From CAZDCD01 sp964503885 (GTDB lineage Bacteria > Bacteroidota > Bacteroidia > Bacteroidales > UBA10428), in NCBI GenBank assembly GCA_964503885.1, contig CAZDCD010000005.1, forward strand, positions 62,001-126,000: 64,000 bases of DNA. Direction: 5' to 3'. The notes below the pieces were generated by a model. It did not search any database and was not told where the DNA came from. It saw nothing but the letters and a program-made list of their open reading frames with translations. The stretch's first letter is position 1, and each line of letters starts with the position of its first letter. The position numbers and the translations under genes are program-made. Of the stretch, positions 54,869-63,506 are shown piece after piece.

Positions 54869-57319
54869 TTAATTCCTTCGGCGTTGAATTGACCATATTA
54901 AATGCTCTTCTTCAAGTAGCTTATAAACCAGCAGTTTCGTAAAGTCTTCAATGAAAAACCAAATTACACAATATACCCAAACAATACCGGCCATCTTCCA
55001 GCCGATTGGCACCATGAAGATTCCATAAACCGATATAAGTGTGGCAATAACTTGGGTGATCACCACAGCGGTAAGAAGGATCATTGAAGGCTTCTGTTTC
55101 CAGAAATTATACCTGGTACGTGCAACAAACACTGTAAGATGACCGGCCACTGACAATTTAAGGTATATGAATGTTTGCAGCATGTCACTGGAAAAGTTCA
55201 GGTATTTTTTACCGACATAGAGCAATCCAAAGGACTCAATCACTCCAATTATTCCAAGAACAGTTGACAGTGTGAAAACCACCGGCATGTTCCAGGTTTC
55301 AGGTTTATCCGATCCCCTGGTCCGGTCGTATGCAATTGACAATATTGCTCCGTCATTCAACAATGCAAGCAAAACAATCATCACTGCCGTTACCGGATAG
55401 AAATTGAATGCAAGAATAGACAATGTCATGAATAATAAAACCCTGATGGTTTCGGTAATCCTGTAAATCGTGTAGCTGTTCATACGCTGGAATATCTTCC
55501 GGCTTTCTCTTATCGCATCAATGATTACAGATAACCCCTGTTCAAGCAGGACAATAGAAGAAGCTGCACGGGCCGCTGTTGTTGCCCCCGAAACAGCAAT
55601 ACCGGCATCTGCTTTTTTTAGAGCCGGTGCATCGTTTACACCATCACCGGTCATTCCTACGAAATGTTTTTTTCGTTGAAGAACATCAACAATATGGTAC
55701 TTGTGTTCGGGATATACCTCTGCAAAAACATCCGTATTTTCTATCCTTTCCTCAAGCTGTCCGGTTTCATGCGCCCTAGTTTCGTTAAAAATGCCGGCAT
55801 TTAAATTTTTATTGCCGATTCCAAGCATTTTCGCGGTTTCTTTTGCAATGAGTTCCTGATCGCCTGTAACCATTTTTACGTTTACGCCCATATTTTTAGC
55901 TTCCTGAATAATTCTTTTGGAATCTTCGCGTGGAGGATCAAACAATGAAATCAACCCTATAAACTTCCACTTTTCATCTCTGTCAGATTTTGCAACACCC
56001 AATGATCTGAAACCCTTTGAGGCAAATTCAGCAATCTTTTCATTTACCTTGTTCCTGATTTCATCAGAGGGATGCGCGAGTTCCAAAATAACCTGGGGCG
56101 CTCCCTTGCTTATCCTGAACGATTTACCGGAATTATCTTCCACCAATGCTTCGGTTTTCTTATGCACCGGATCGAATGGTGTGTACTTTTTTATGGTATA
56201 GGCATTAATATCAGCCTTGTTTTTTAAGGCGCTGAATACAGCCACATCAATCGGATCGTCATTTTCCATCCTTGAAGCTAAAGCGGCATAGGCAATCACA
56301 TCGCCATCTTTACCACCCAATGAAAAAATATCCTTTACTGCCAGCTTATTTTGGGTAAGGGTACCGGTTTTATCGGAACATAAAATATCTATTCCTGCCA
56401 TTTCTTCAATCGAGGAAAGTTTTCGTACAACGGCATTTTTCCCGGATAATAATCGTGCACCCACTACCATAGTAACAGAGAGAACTGTCGGCATTGCCAC
56501 CGGAATAGCGGCAATGGTAAGCACAAGACAAAACCTTAGAATAGTGAGGAACGCATCACCCCTGTATAAACTAACACCCAGGATCAGCACCACAAGGATT
56601 AGTGCTATAATGATCAGGTAATTTCCAATTTTAAGGACTGCCTTCTGAAAGTGGCTGGTGGATTTTGCTTCCTCAACCAATGAAGTTGTTTTTCCAAAGA
56701 ATGTATTTAATCCTATTGCAGTAATAACAGCATCGGTTTCACCCTGCTTTATTATGGAACCTGAATAAAGGGCATCCGGTTCGTTTTTATCCACAGGCAT
56801 TGATTCCCCTGTAAGCGCAGACTGGTCGGCAAGAATATTCTCACCCTGCCAGACAACGGCATCCGCCGGAACGATATCACCCATTCTCAGACGGATAATA
56901 TCTCCGGGCAGCAATTCCCTGGCTGGCAGATTTATCCATTTGCCATTTCGTCTGGTCCTGGCCGAAATAGCCAGCTTATCTTTCAATGCAGCCACTGCAT
57001 TATCGGCCTGGTATTCTTCGATAAATCCCACAACGGCATTGGTAAATAGCAGCAGGAGAATGATCCAGAAATCAGTCCAGTCTTTCACGATGAATGATAA
57101 AATAACAGCTGCTTCAATCATCCATGGAATAGGTCCCCAGAAATACTGAAGAAACTTCATGACAACACTTTCATGTTTTTCCTCAATTTCATTAAACCCA
57201 TAGTGATCCCTGTTTCTTGTCACATCATCATCGGAAAGGCCTTCTCTTGAACTGTTGAATTTATTGAATACTTCTTTAACACTTAATTTTTTTTTATTGT
57301 TTGTCATTTTTTCGAACAT
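54869..57319 (-). CDS. P-type proton-efflux ATPase (type IIIA)
   Basis: 816 residues. Ten membrane helices are distributed in the usual P-type pattern. Signatures: cation-ATPase N domain (VKEVFNKFNSSREGLSDDDV), TGES (LTGESMPV), phosphorylation site CSDKTGTLTQNKL near 315, KGAPQ, MVTGDQE and GDGVNDAPALKKADAGIAV. The sequence and length fit plasma-membrane type H+-ATPases. It probably exports protons at acid stress. Located behind the BON-domain gene (85-base gap) and in front of the HEAT-repeat gene. Confidence 0.92.
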   Translation of the reverse strand: MFEKMTNNKKKLSVKEVFNKFNSSREGLSDDDVTRNRDHYGFNEIEEKHESVVMKFLQYFWGPIPWMIEAAVILSFIVKDWTDFWIILLLLFTNAVVGFIEEYQADNAVAALKDKLAISARTRRNGKWINLPARELLPGDIIRLRMGDIVPADAVVWQGENILADQSALTGESMPVDKNEPDALYSGSIIKQGETDAVITAIGLNTFFGKTTSLVEEAKSTSHFQKAVLKIGNYLIIIALILVVLILGVSLYRGDAFLTILRFCLVLTIAAIPVAMPTVLSVTMVVGARLLSGKNAVVRKLSSIEEMAGIDILCSDKTGTLTQNKLAVKDIFSLGGKDGDVIAYAALASRMENDDPIDVAVFSALKNKADINAYTIKKYTPFDPVHKKTEALVEDNSGKSFRISKGAPQVILELAHPSDEIRNKVNEKIAEFASKGFRSLGVAKSDRDEKWKFIGLISLFDPPREDSKRIIQEAKNMGVNVKMVTGDQELIAKETAKMLGIGNKNLNAGIFNETRAHETGQLEERIENTDVFAEVYPEHKYHIVDVLQRKKHFVGMTGDGVNDAPALKKADAGIAVSGATTAARAASSIVLLEQGLSVIIDAIRESRKIFQRMNSYTIYRITETIRVLLFMTLSILAFNFYPVTAVMIVLLALLNDGAILSIAYDRTRGSDKPETWNMPVVFTLSTVLGIIGVIESFGLLYVGKKYLNFSSDMLQTFIYLKLSVAGHLTVFVARTRYNFWKQKPSMILLTAVVITQVIATLISVYGIFMVPIGWKMAGIVWVYCVIWFFIEDFTKLLVYKLLEEEHLIWSIQRRRN

Positions 57320-57404
57320 TTGAAGTGTTTAGCCAATCAGGTTTTAATGATTGAAATAAAACCGACAGGTAATTTGGATACCTATACCTGAAAAGCAGAC
57401 ATAC

Positions 57405-58916
57405 TTATTTGGGCCGGTACCGGACGATAATATCATTCTCAACCGTAAATGCCCCTCCCTCATATGCATTTTTTTCTGCAGCTTTTTTCTCGAGGGCCGT
57501 CTCAACCGTACCGGTTAATATTACATGCCCGTTTTTTACTTTTATATTGATCTCATCGGAATTGACAAACGGCGATCTCCAGAACTCACGTTCAATGTTT
57601 TCCTTGATTTTTTCATCGGGCAGTAAATGCGGTGCTTCAATCACCGGATAATCATATTTATAATAGAAGTTTGAGTACGGGTTAAAATAGTGGCTTACTT
57701 TCAGGTTGTTATCTATAGCAATCACTCCGGGTATCCTGCTTGCTACCTTTTCTGCCAGTACTTTTTCGTAAGGTGTTTCAACGCTGCCATCAAGGTAAAG
57801 CTTCCCATTAAGCATATTCATGGTAAATGAGTATTTGCTCAGGTACGGGTTTCTCTGAAATGCAGTATCAACACGGCCGAGAACATTTTTATCGGAATAA
57901 AGGATACCAGGCCTGACTTTTATTTTGTTATCGACATCCCATACTCCCACAATATTTCTTGCATCATCACCGGCTGAGTTTTTTGCCTCCAGGTTGCCAG
58001 CTTTACCCGAAAGGGTTACATAGCCATTATTCACCGAAATATTCACATCATAATTGTTAATCCTGTAATCGTATTTAAAGGCTGTTTCAATGGCTGAAGA
58101 AATTTCCTTATCCGTTTTTTTCACGTACTTATCCACCCGCATTCTGGGATCCCGGGCCCAGTATTTAACTTCAAGGTCATCTGCATTCACCGATCGTACG
58201 CCGCTTACCCAGGCATCGGTAACAGCCAGGGATTTTTCCGATAAACTTCCCACGACACCCGTTAATGTTACTACCCCTCCGTCTACATTCACACTGATAA
58301 GTGTATGATCCAGCCGGGCGTCAGTAAGATATATCCTCTTTATCTCGTAAAAAATATCTTCATCCGATCGTAATGAATCGTATTCAAAGTACAGGTTGTT
58401 GGTAACGCTTTTCACTCCCATGATGGATTTTGCCACGTCTCCGGCGAACTGAATTTTCTGCCATGAATCAACCACACCCGATAGAGTAACATTTCCATTG
58501 TTCACCTTTACCTTGATCGTCCACGGATTTGTCACCGGATCATAATATAATCCTCCTTCCACTCTGTTTTTCAGAACATTATTTGCTAAGGAATCGGTTT
58601 TGACCATGATCTGATTTACCACTCCTTTGACGCATATTACCTGAGATGCAATTTCTTCTGCCCTTTCTTTTGCCAGAAGATTCTCAGTAGAACCAGTCAG
58701 AAACACAATGCTATCTTTAGTTCTAACATCGATCCGGTGTGCAGGAACCTCAGGATGATAGCTGATCTCGTCTTCAACAGCTTCGGTAATGAGGCTGTCG
58801 TTAATCTTCATCTTTGAAAATGCGTTTAATTCCCTGACTTCTTTGTTTTGATTGCATGACAACAAGAAGAGCACAAAGAGTGCAGGTGTAACCAACATTA
58901 CATGTATTATTTTCAT
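57405..58916 (-). CDS. Lipoprotein with six BON domains
   Basis: ATG at 58916 (MKIIHVMLVTPALFVLFLLSC) is preferred over the TTG two codons upstream; 503 residues. The leader ends in a lipobox (LLSC). Six successive BON (OsmY-like) modules of about 70 residues follow, each with the pattern V-x-V-x-x-G-x-V-x-L-x-G-x-V (for example ITLSG-like NVTLSGVVDS, VVTLTGVVGS, YVTLSGKAGN, HVILTGTVET). BON domains bind membranes or ligands and are common in osmotic-stress proteins such as OsmY; a six-module version is unusual. It is first in an operon with the proton ATPase and HEAT protein. Confidence 0.88.
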   Translation of the reverse strand: MKIIHVMLVTPALFVLFLLSCNQNKEVRELNAFSKMKINDSLITEAVEDEISYHPEVPAHRIDVRTKDSIVFLTGSTENLLAKERAEEIASQVICVKGVVNQIMVKTDSLANNVLKNRVEGGLYYDPVTNPWTIKVKVNNGNVTLSGVVDSWQKIQFAGDVAKSIMGVKSVTNNLYFEYDSLRSDEDIFYEIKRIYLTDARLDHTLISVNVDGGVVTLTGVVGSLSEKSLAVTDAWVSGVRSVNADDLEVKYWARDPRMRVDKYVKKTDKEISSAIETAFKYDYRINNYDVNISVNNGYVTLSGKAGNLEAKNSAGDDARNIVGVWDVDNKIKVRPGILYSDKNVLGRVDTAFQRNPYLSKYSFTMNMLNGKLYLDGSVETPYEKVLAEKVASRIPGVIAIDNNLKVSHYFNPYSNFYYKYDYPVIEAPHLLPDEKIKENIEREFWRSPFVNSDEINIKVKNGHVILTGTVETALEKKAAEKNAYEGGAFTVENDIIVRYRPK

Positions 58917-58955
58917 AATCAAACCATTATTTATTAATAATAATGGATTTACAGG

Positions 58956-58973
58956 CTATAAAACTATGCCAAA
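58956..58973 (-). promoter_or_regulatory. Candidate -24/-12-like promoter of the BON operon
   Basis: On the minus strand TTTGGCATAGTTTTATAG. -24 matches well; -12 is degenerate. Predicted start about 58945. Confidence 0.4.
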
Positions 58974-59131
58974 TACACTTTTTTAACGATTTTTAACTGT
59001 AGATAACCGGTCATACGGACGTTTTCAACCATTTAATCTGTTCCATTCATTCAATAAAAACAAACTGTAGGATACCGTTTATTAAGTTTACCGCCCTGTC
59101 ATTCAACAATGGGGTTAAACGTGCACATTGA

Positions 59132-59149
59132 TGTAGAAATATTTTCACA
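59132..59149. promoter_or_regulatory. Operator-like palindrome
   Basis: TGTAGAAATATTTTCACA, one base longer in the spacer than the other members. It is about 125 bases from the plus-strand element at 59239 and about 195 bases from the minus-strand element. Confidence 0.55.
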
Positions 59150-59238
59150 TATCCTGAAGATCATCCGAACCGATAATCCCTGCCAATGGCGGAATAAAAT
59201 GCCTGCGTTCAACCAGCGGAACATATACTTTAAAAAAA

Positions 59239-59255
59239 CTGGCATAATCTTTTCC
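59239..59255 (+). promoter_or_regulatory. Candidate -24/-12-like promoter upstream of the 59.4 kb gene
   Basis: CTGGCATAATCTTTTCC, nearly the same sequence as the ftsH element on the other strand. Predicted start about 59265, so the leader would be about 130 bases. Confidence 0.42.
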
Positions 59256-59395
59256 GGGGCGTATTACCGGAATGTATGGGTGTGAATTCATCATGCATGC
59301 CCTCAACATTGATATGATATTTATTAACTAATTGTAAATCAATTATCTTATAACCATCGCACAGTTAGGTTTTTAAATCAGTAAAAAGGAAACAA

Positions 59396-60340
59396 ATGAA
59401 AAGAACAGCCTATTTTATAAGTATCCTCTGCCTTGGAATGTTAATGCTGTATGCATTTCCCCTGAAGGCAGGTATGAATGATGATTTTGAAAAGTATATC
59501 GGCAAAATTGTGTTTTCACCGGATTACATCAGTATCGAAAATTTTAACAACAACCTTCTTAAAGACACATTTTCACTTTTGGATGATTTGCATATGAGGG
59601 TATTCATGAAGGAAACTCTTGAAAATGTATATTCCAGCAATGATTATCCGTATGATTTCTACAGCAGTAAATACAGGTATAATTATGCGCTCCGGTTACT
59701 CGATAACGAACAGCCGGTGGCCACCTGGTATTTTGAAATGCCACCGCATGACTTTTCCAATACTACTACATTTAGTATGACGCTTTCGACAACAAGTGAG
59801 GTTGAAAAAGAGCATAATAGCATTATTGTTAACCAGTGGGCTGATGCAGTGTCAGGCCTTGAACCGGGAGAACATCATCTGAAGCTTGAGCTTGTACCTC
59901 TGAATATTGATATTGTAGATAGTGAGGTTCCTACGATCGCAACGGGAAGCTTTGATCTCATGATAAATAAAGAAAACAAAAAGAAGTTCCTGGAAGCCCA
60001 TACCACAGATATTCCGCCTTCAACCGTGATAAATCACGCTGTTGAACAGATGATCCTTGATGCAAGCAATAAAATAATACCGGACGCTAAACCTCTGCGC
60101 GCATTTATCACCGATATTAATGAAGACTGGACCTACTCAGCCGACGATATCGGCAATATCCTGTACAGGCATATCATCGCCTCTGTTGTATATAAAATGC
60201 CTGACGGAACATGTCAGGTTGAATCAGGTGTATACAGCCAGAAACATGAGGGATATGGGGAATTCGGACCGATGTTTTTCACAAAACCGGTTGAAGGCTA
60301 TTTTGATTATACCATTCCATGTGAGAAAGTTATTTTTTGA
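59396..60340 (+). CDS. Secreted protein of unknown function
   Basis: 314 residues. Signal peptide MKRTAYFISILCLGMLMLYAF...LKAG, then a soluble domain without membrane segments. It contains DYISIENFNNNLLK and repeated Asp/Asn/Tyr-rich stretches (DDFEKYIGKIV, NDYPYDFYSSKYR), beta-strand blocks such as HHLKLELVPLNIDIV, and a C-terminal EFGPMFFTKP. No family recognised. Divergent from the BON/ATPase operon and sharing its regulatory spacer, so it may be a further envelope-stress gene. Confidence 0.75.
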   Translation: MKRTAYFISILCLGMLMLYAFPLKAGMNDDFEKYIGKIVFSPDYISIENFNNNLLKDTFSLLDDLHMRVFMKETLENVYSSNDYPYDFYSSKYRYNYALRLLDNEQPVATWYFEMPPHDFSNTTTFSMTLSTTSEVEKEHNSIIVNQWADAVSGLEPGEHHLKLELVPLNIDIVDSEVPTIATGSFDLMINKENKKKFLEAHTTDIPPSTVINHAVEQMILDASNKIIPDAKPLRAFITDINEDWTYSADDIGNILYRHIIASVVYKMPDGTCQVESGVYSQKHEGYGEFGPMFFTKPVEGYFDYTIPCEKVIF

Positions 60341-60428
60341 ATTACCCTGAGTATTTATGGTTCAGGAAGCGAGCAAAGCGCGTGAAATCGGATTCACAAC
60401 TGCCTGCCCGGCATAGTCATACTGATCA

Positions 60429-63400
60429 TCAGGTGTGCAGCTTATTTTTTGCCCTTGACACCAGATTATACAATACAGGCACTATAAGCAGTGTAAGAAA
60501 AGTGGAGGTCACCAGTCCTCCAATAATCCCCCAACCCATAGGTGCCCATAGCGTGCCGCCGCCGAGTGTAAGAGGCAGCAGGCCACCGATGGTCGTCAGC
60601 GAAGTGAGAATTATTGGCATAAACCGCGTTTCACATGCTTCAATTATTGCCGCATTCAGCGGTTTACCTTCTTTGATCAGGGCATTGGTATAATCGACAA
60701 GTATTATTGAATTATTTATGACTATTCCGACAAGGCTAATTAGCCCTATAAATGCAGTGAACGAAAAGGTATTCCCGGTCATGAACCAGGCCCATATCGA
60801 ACCGATAAAAGCCAGAGGTATGGCAACAAACATAATCAGAGGCTGAATGAATGAGCGGAACTGAAGCACAAGAACGCCAAATATGGCTAGGACAGCTATT
60901 ACAATAGCCTGAAACATGCCCCCGAAAGATTCCTGACGGTTTTCCAGCTCACCGGCAAGCTGGTAATTATATCCCCTGGGAAACCGGTAACGGTTAAGTT
61001 CTGCCACAAGGGGTTCCAGCACTTCGTCGAGCGTGTAACCCTTTTTCATATCAGCAAATACAGTGGCTGTTTTATTAAGACCTTTCCGGATCAGCAGGCC
61101 GGGTGATTCTTTAAATTCAATTCCGGCAAGTTGCTTAAGGGGAATGAATTTACCCGACAGCGATTGAACATATATTTTGTCAAACTGCCTGAGACCTGTT
61201 TCACCGTCAGTCGGAAGCCTGAGCACAATATTATATTCCTTTCCGCGCTTATCGCGGTATGTTGACACCGTTGCTCCGTTGATGCAGGTACGGATCGTCT
61301 TATCGATTTCCACAACAGGAACACCGAAATAGCTGGCTTTGTCTTTATTGATATGAACGAACAAATCGGTTTTGGTCCTTTTTATCTGATTTTCAATATT
61401 TACAAGTCCGTTTACCTCGTTCATCATTTTTTCCACATCAGCGGCTATTTTCTGAAGTTCATCGTTTTCTTCACCTTTTATGTCGATCACTACCGGGGCA
61501 AGTACAGGGGTTCCCTGCTCAAATTCCTTGATGTTGATTTTGCCTCCGGGAAACGTACTGAACTCTTTGCGCAACTCTTCTACCAGATTGTCGAATTCAT
61601 CCACATCATATTTTTTCAGCCGCACATAAAATTCAGCAAAGTTCCTGTCATAATCTTTCGGAAAAGTATTGTAATAAAGGCGGGGATTCCCGTGGCCCAC
61701 ATTGGTCACAAAAAGGGTAACTTCAGGCCGTTTCTCCAGTACCGATTCCACATAAATGGCTGCCTGGTTGGTCTTTTCAAGGCTTGTACCCTCCGGCATT
61801 TCAATGCGGATAAGAAACTGGGGAAGTTCGGCTTTCGGGAAAAAACTTGTACCTACATACCTGTAAAATACAAATACTGAAAATACAAACACAAGCAGGG
61901 TGAACAGCAGTGTTAATGCTTTGTTTTTTAGTGCAAAATTCAACGATTTCCTGTAGGGTCCTTCAATGAGGCGGGTAAGGTATCGTGAAAGATTGAAATT
62001 TTCCTTTTCGGGTTTTTTCAGGATAATACTTGATGCCAGCGGTGTAATCGTCAGTGCGATCAGCAGCGATGCAATCAGTGCAGCAATGATGGTTACCGGC
62101 AAACTCTTTATAAACTCACCTGCATCATTCTTCATCATCATAATCGGAATAAATGCAAATACAGTGGTTAGTGTGGCACTAACCACAGGCCATCCGATCT
62201 GGCGTGTGGCCAGGTAGGCCGCATCTTTTGCCGGATACCCCAGGCGCAGGAACCGATTTATGTTTTCGATCACCACAATCGAATTATCAACCAGCAATCC
62301 AAGTGCTACCACGAGCCCGGCAATTGATATTTGCTGCAACCCGAACCCGGATAAATCGACGTACCCGATGCCTATGATAAATGAAAACGGAATGGCAAGG
62401 ATCACAATGATGGAGGATTTGTAGCCCAATGCAAGAAAAATAACTATTCCGACAAGGATGATACCCTGCATCAGATTCCGCAAAAAACTATTGATCCGTT
62501 CATCTACAAATTCTGACTGATCGAACACGGTTTCCAGCCCGATATCATCACCAAGCTGTTTTTTGTAATTCAGGATCATCGGATGTACATTATCCATAAT
62601 ATCAAAGATATTGTGGTCGTCCTTCTGTACGGCGGTCAAAAAAATCGCTCTTTTCCCGTTCAGTCTTCCCAGGTAATCCTCATCTTCATAATTAAAATCA
62701 ACATCAGCAATATTTTTCAGGTACACGATCTTTCCATTGTATGCGTTCACTATAGTGTTCCTGATCTCTTCGATATTCTTATACGATCCGCTTGATTTAA
62801 TTACAAAAAAGCGGTTTCCCAGATCGACATTTCCTCCGGGTATGTTGGCATTATTGCTTTGAACAGCCCCCGCCACCTGGTTTATTGAAATGTTCATCTG
62901 TGCCATCTTCTCCACATCAAGAGATACACGAATTTCGCGATCCGGAAAAGCATGCAGTTCCACCCTTCTTATCCCGGATACCTTTTCAATCTCCTTCTTC
63001 AGTCTGTCGGCAGCTTCCTCAAGTTCCCAGTATTCTTCTGTTTCCGACACAAAAGCTAGCTGAAGGATATTCACATCACCGCTCCCCCACCGCATGGTCT
63101 CGATCCGGTAAACGTCTTCGGGAAGGGTATTCTTCACATCGTTCAGTTTGCCTACAACATCGTCGTATTTTTCTTTTGCATTGTTACCGTATATAAATTC
63201 AATGGCAATATTTACAAATCCGTCGCGAATTGAAGTTTCAATCCTCTTTATGTCTTCGAGCTCATTAACAGCTTCTTCTATGGGTATGGCAACCAGCTGT
63301 TCCAGGTCATTCGGGCTGGCACCGGGATAAATCACCACAATGGAAGCGCCAGGCATGAAAATACTGGGATTTTCGGTACGAGGCATGGTGAAATATGAGT

Positions 63401-63479
63401 TAACTCCCACAATCACAAGCAATAAGAATACCATTACCGTAAACTGGGAATTCTCAATGGCCAATTTTGGTAGTTTCAT
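60429..63479 (-). CDS. RND-family efflux pump inner-membrane transporter
   Basis: 1016 residues. AcrB-type organisation: 12 membrane helices, two large periplasmic loops, and the helix 4 segment VVALGLLVDNSIVVIENI with the paired Asp of the proton relay, then TLTTVFAFIPIMMM. The N-terminal half begins MKLPKLAIENSQFTVMVFLLL with the HAE1/CusA-like SYFTMPRTENP. It would export small molecules or metals with a periplasmic adaptor and a TolC channel, but neither lies downstream; the partner may be to the right of the window. The preceding partial gene is 27 bases upstream. Confidence 0.93.
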   Translation of the reverse strand: MKLPKLAIENSQFTVMVFLLLVIVGVNSYFTMPRTENPSIFMPGASIVVIYPGASPNDLEQLVAIPIEEAVNELEDIKRIETSIRDGFVNIAIEFIYGNNAKEKYDDVVGKLNDVKNTLPEDVYRIETMRWGSGDVNILQLAFVSETEEYWELEEAADRLKKEIEKVSGIRRVELHAFPDREIRVSLDVEKMAQMNISINQVAGAVQSNNANIPGGNVDLGNRFFVIKSSGSYKNIEEIRNTIVNAYNGKIVYLKNIADVDFNYEDEDYLGRLNGKRAIFLTAVQKDDHNIFDIMDNVHPMILNYKKQLGDDIGLETVFDQSEFVDERINSFLRNLMQGIILVGIVIFLALGYKSSIIVILAIPFSFIIGIGYVDLSGFGLQQISIAGLVVALGLLVDNSIVVIENINRFLRLGYPAKDAAYLATRQIGWPVVSATLTTVFAFIPIMMMKNDAGEFIKSLPVTIIAALIASLLIALTITPLASSIILKKPEKENFNLSRYLTRLIEGPYRKSLNFALKNKALTLLFTLLVFVFSVFVFYRYVGTSFFPKAELPQFLIRIEMPEGTSLEKTNQAAIYVESVLEKRPEVTLFVTNVGHGNPRLYYNTFPKDYDRNFAEFYVRLKKYDVDEFDNLVEELRKEFSTFPGGKINIKEFEQGTPVLAPVVIDIKGEENDELQKIAADVEKMMNEVNGLVNIENQIKRTKTDLFVHINKDKASYFGVPVVEIDKTIRTCINGATVSTYRDKRGKEYNIVLRLPTDGETGLRQFDKIYVQSLSGKFIPLKQLAGIEFKESPGLLIRKGLNKTATVFADMKKGYTLDEVLEPLVAELNRYRFPRGYNYQLAGELENRQESFGGMFQAIVIAVLAIFGVLVLQFRSFIQPLIMFVAIPLAFIGSIWAWFMTGNTFSFTAFIGLISLVGIVINNSIILVDYTNALIKEGKPLNAAIIEACETRFMPIILTSLTTIGGLLPLTLGGGTLWAPMGWGIIGGLVTSTFLTLLIVPVLYNLVSRAKNKLHT

Positions 63480-63506
63480 GTGTCGGGTTTTTTGGATCTA
63501 GTGTGG

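Larger units (their letters stand above)
58917..59395. other. Divergent intergenic region with regulatory sites
   Basis: It contains the two -24/-12-like elements and the palindrome listed separately. No gene is present. Confidence 0.6.
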
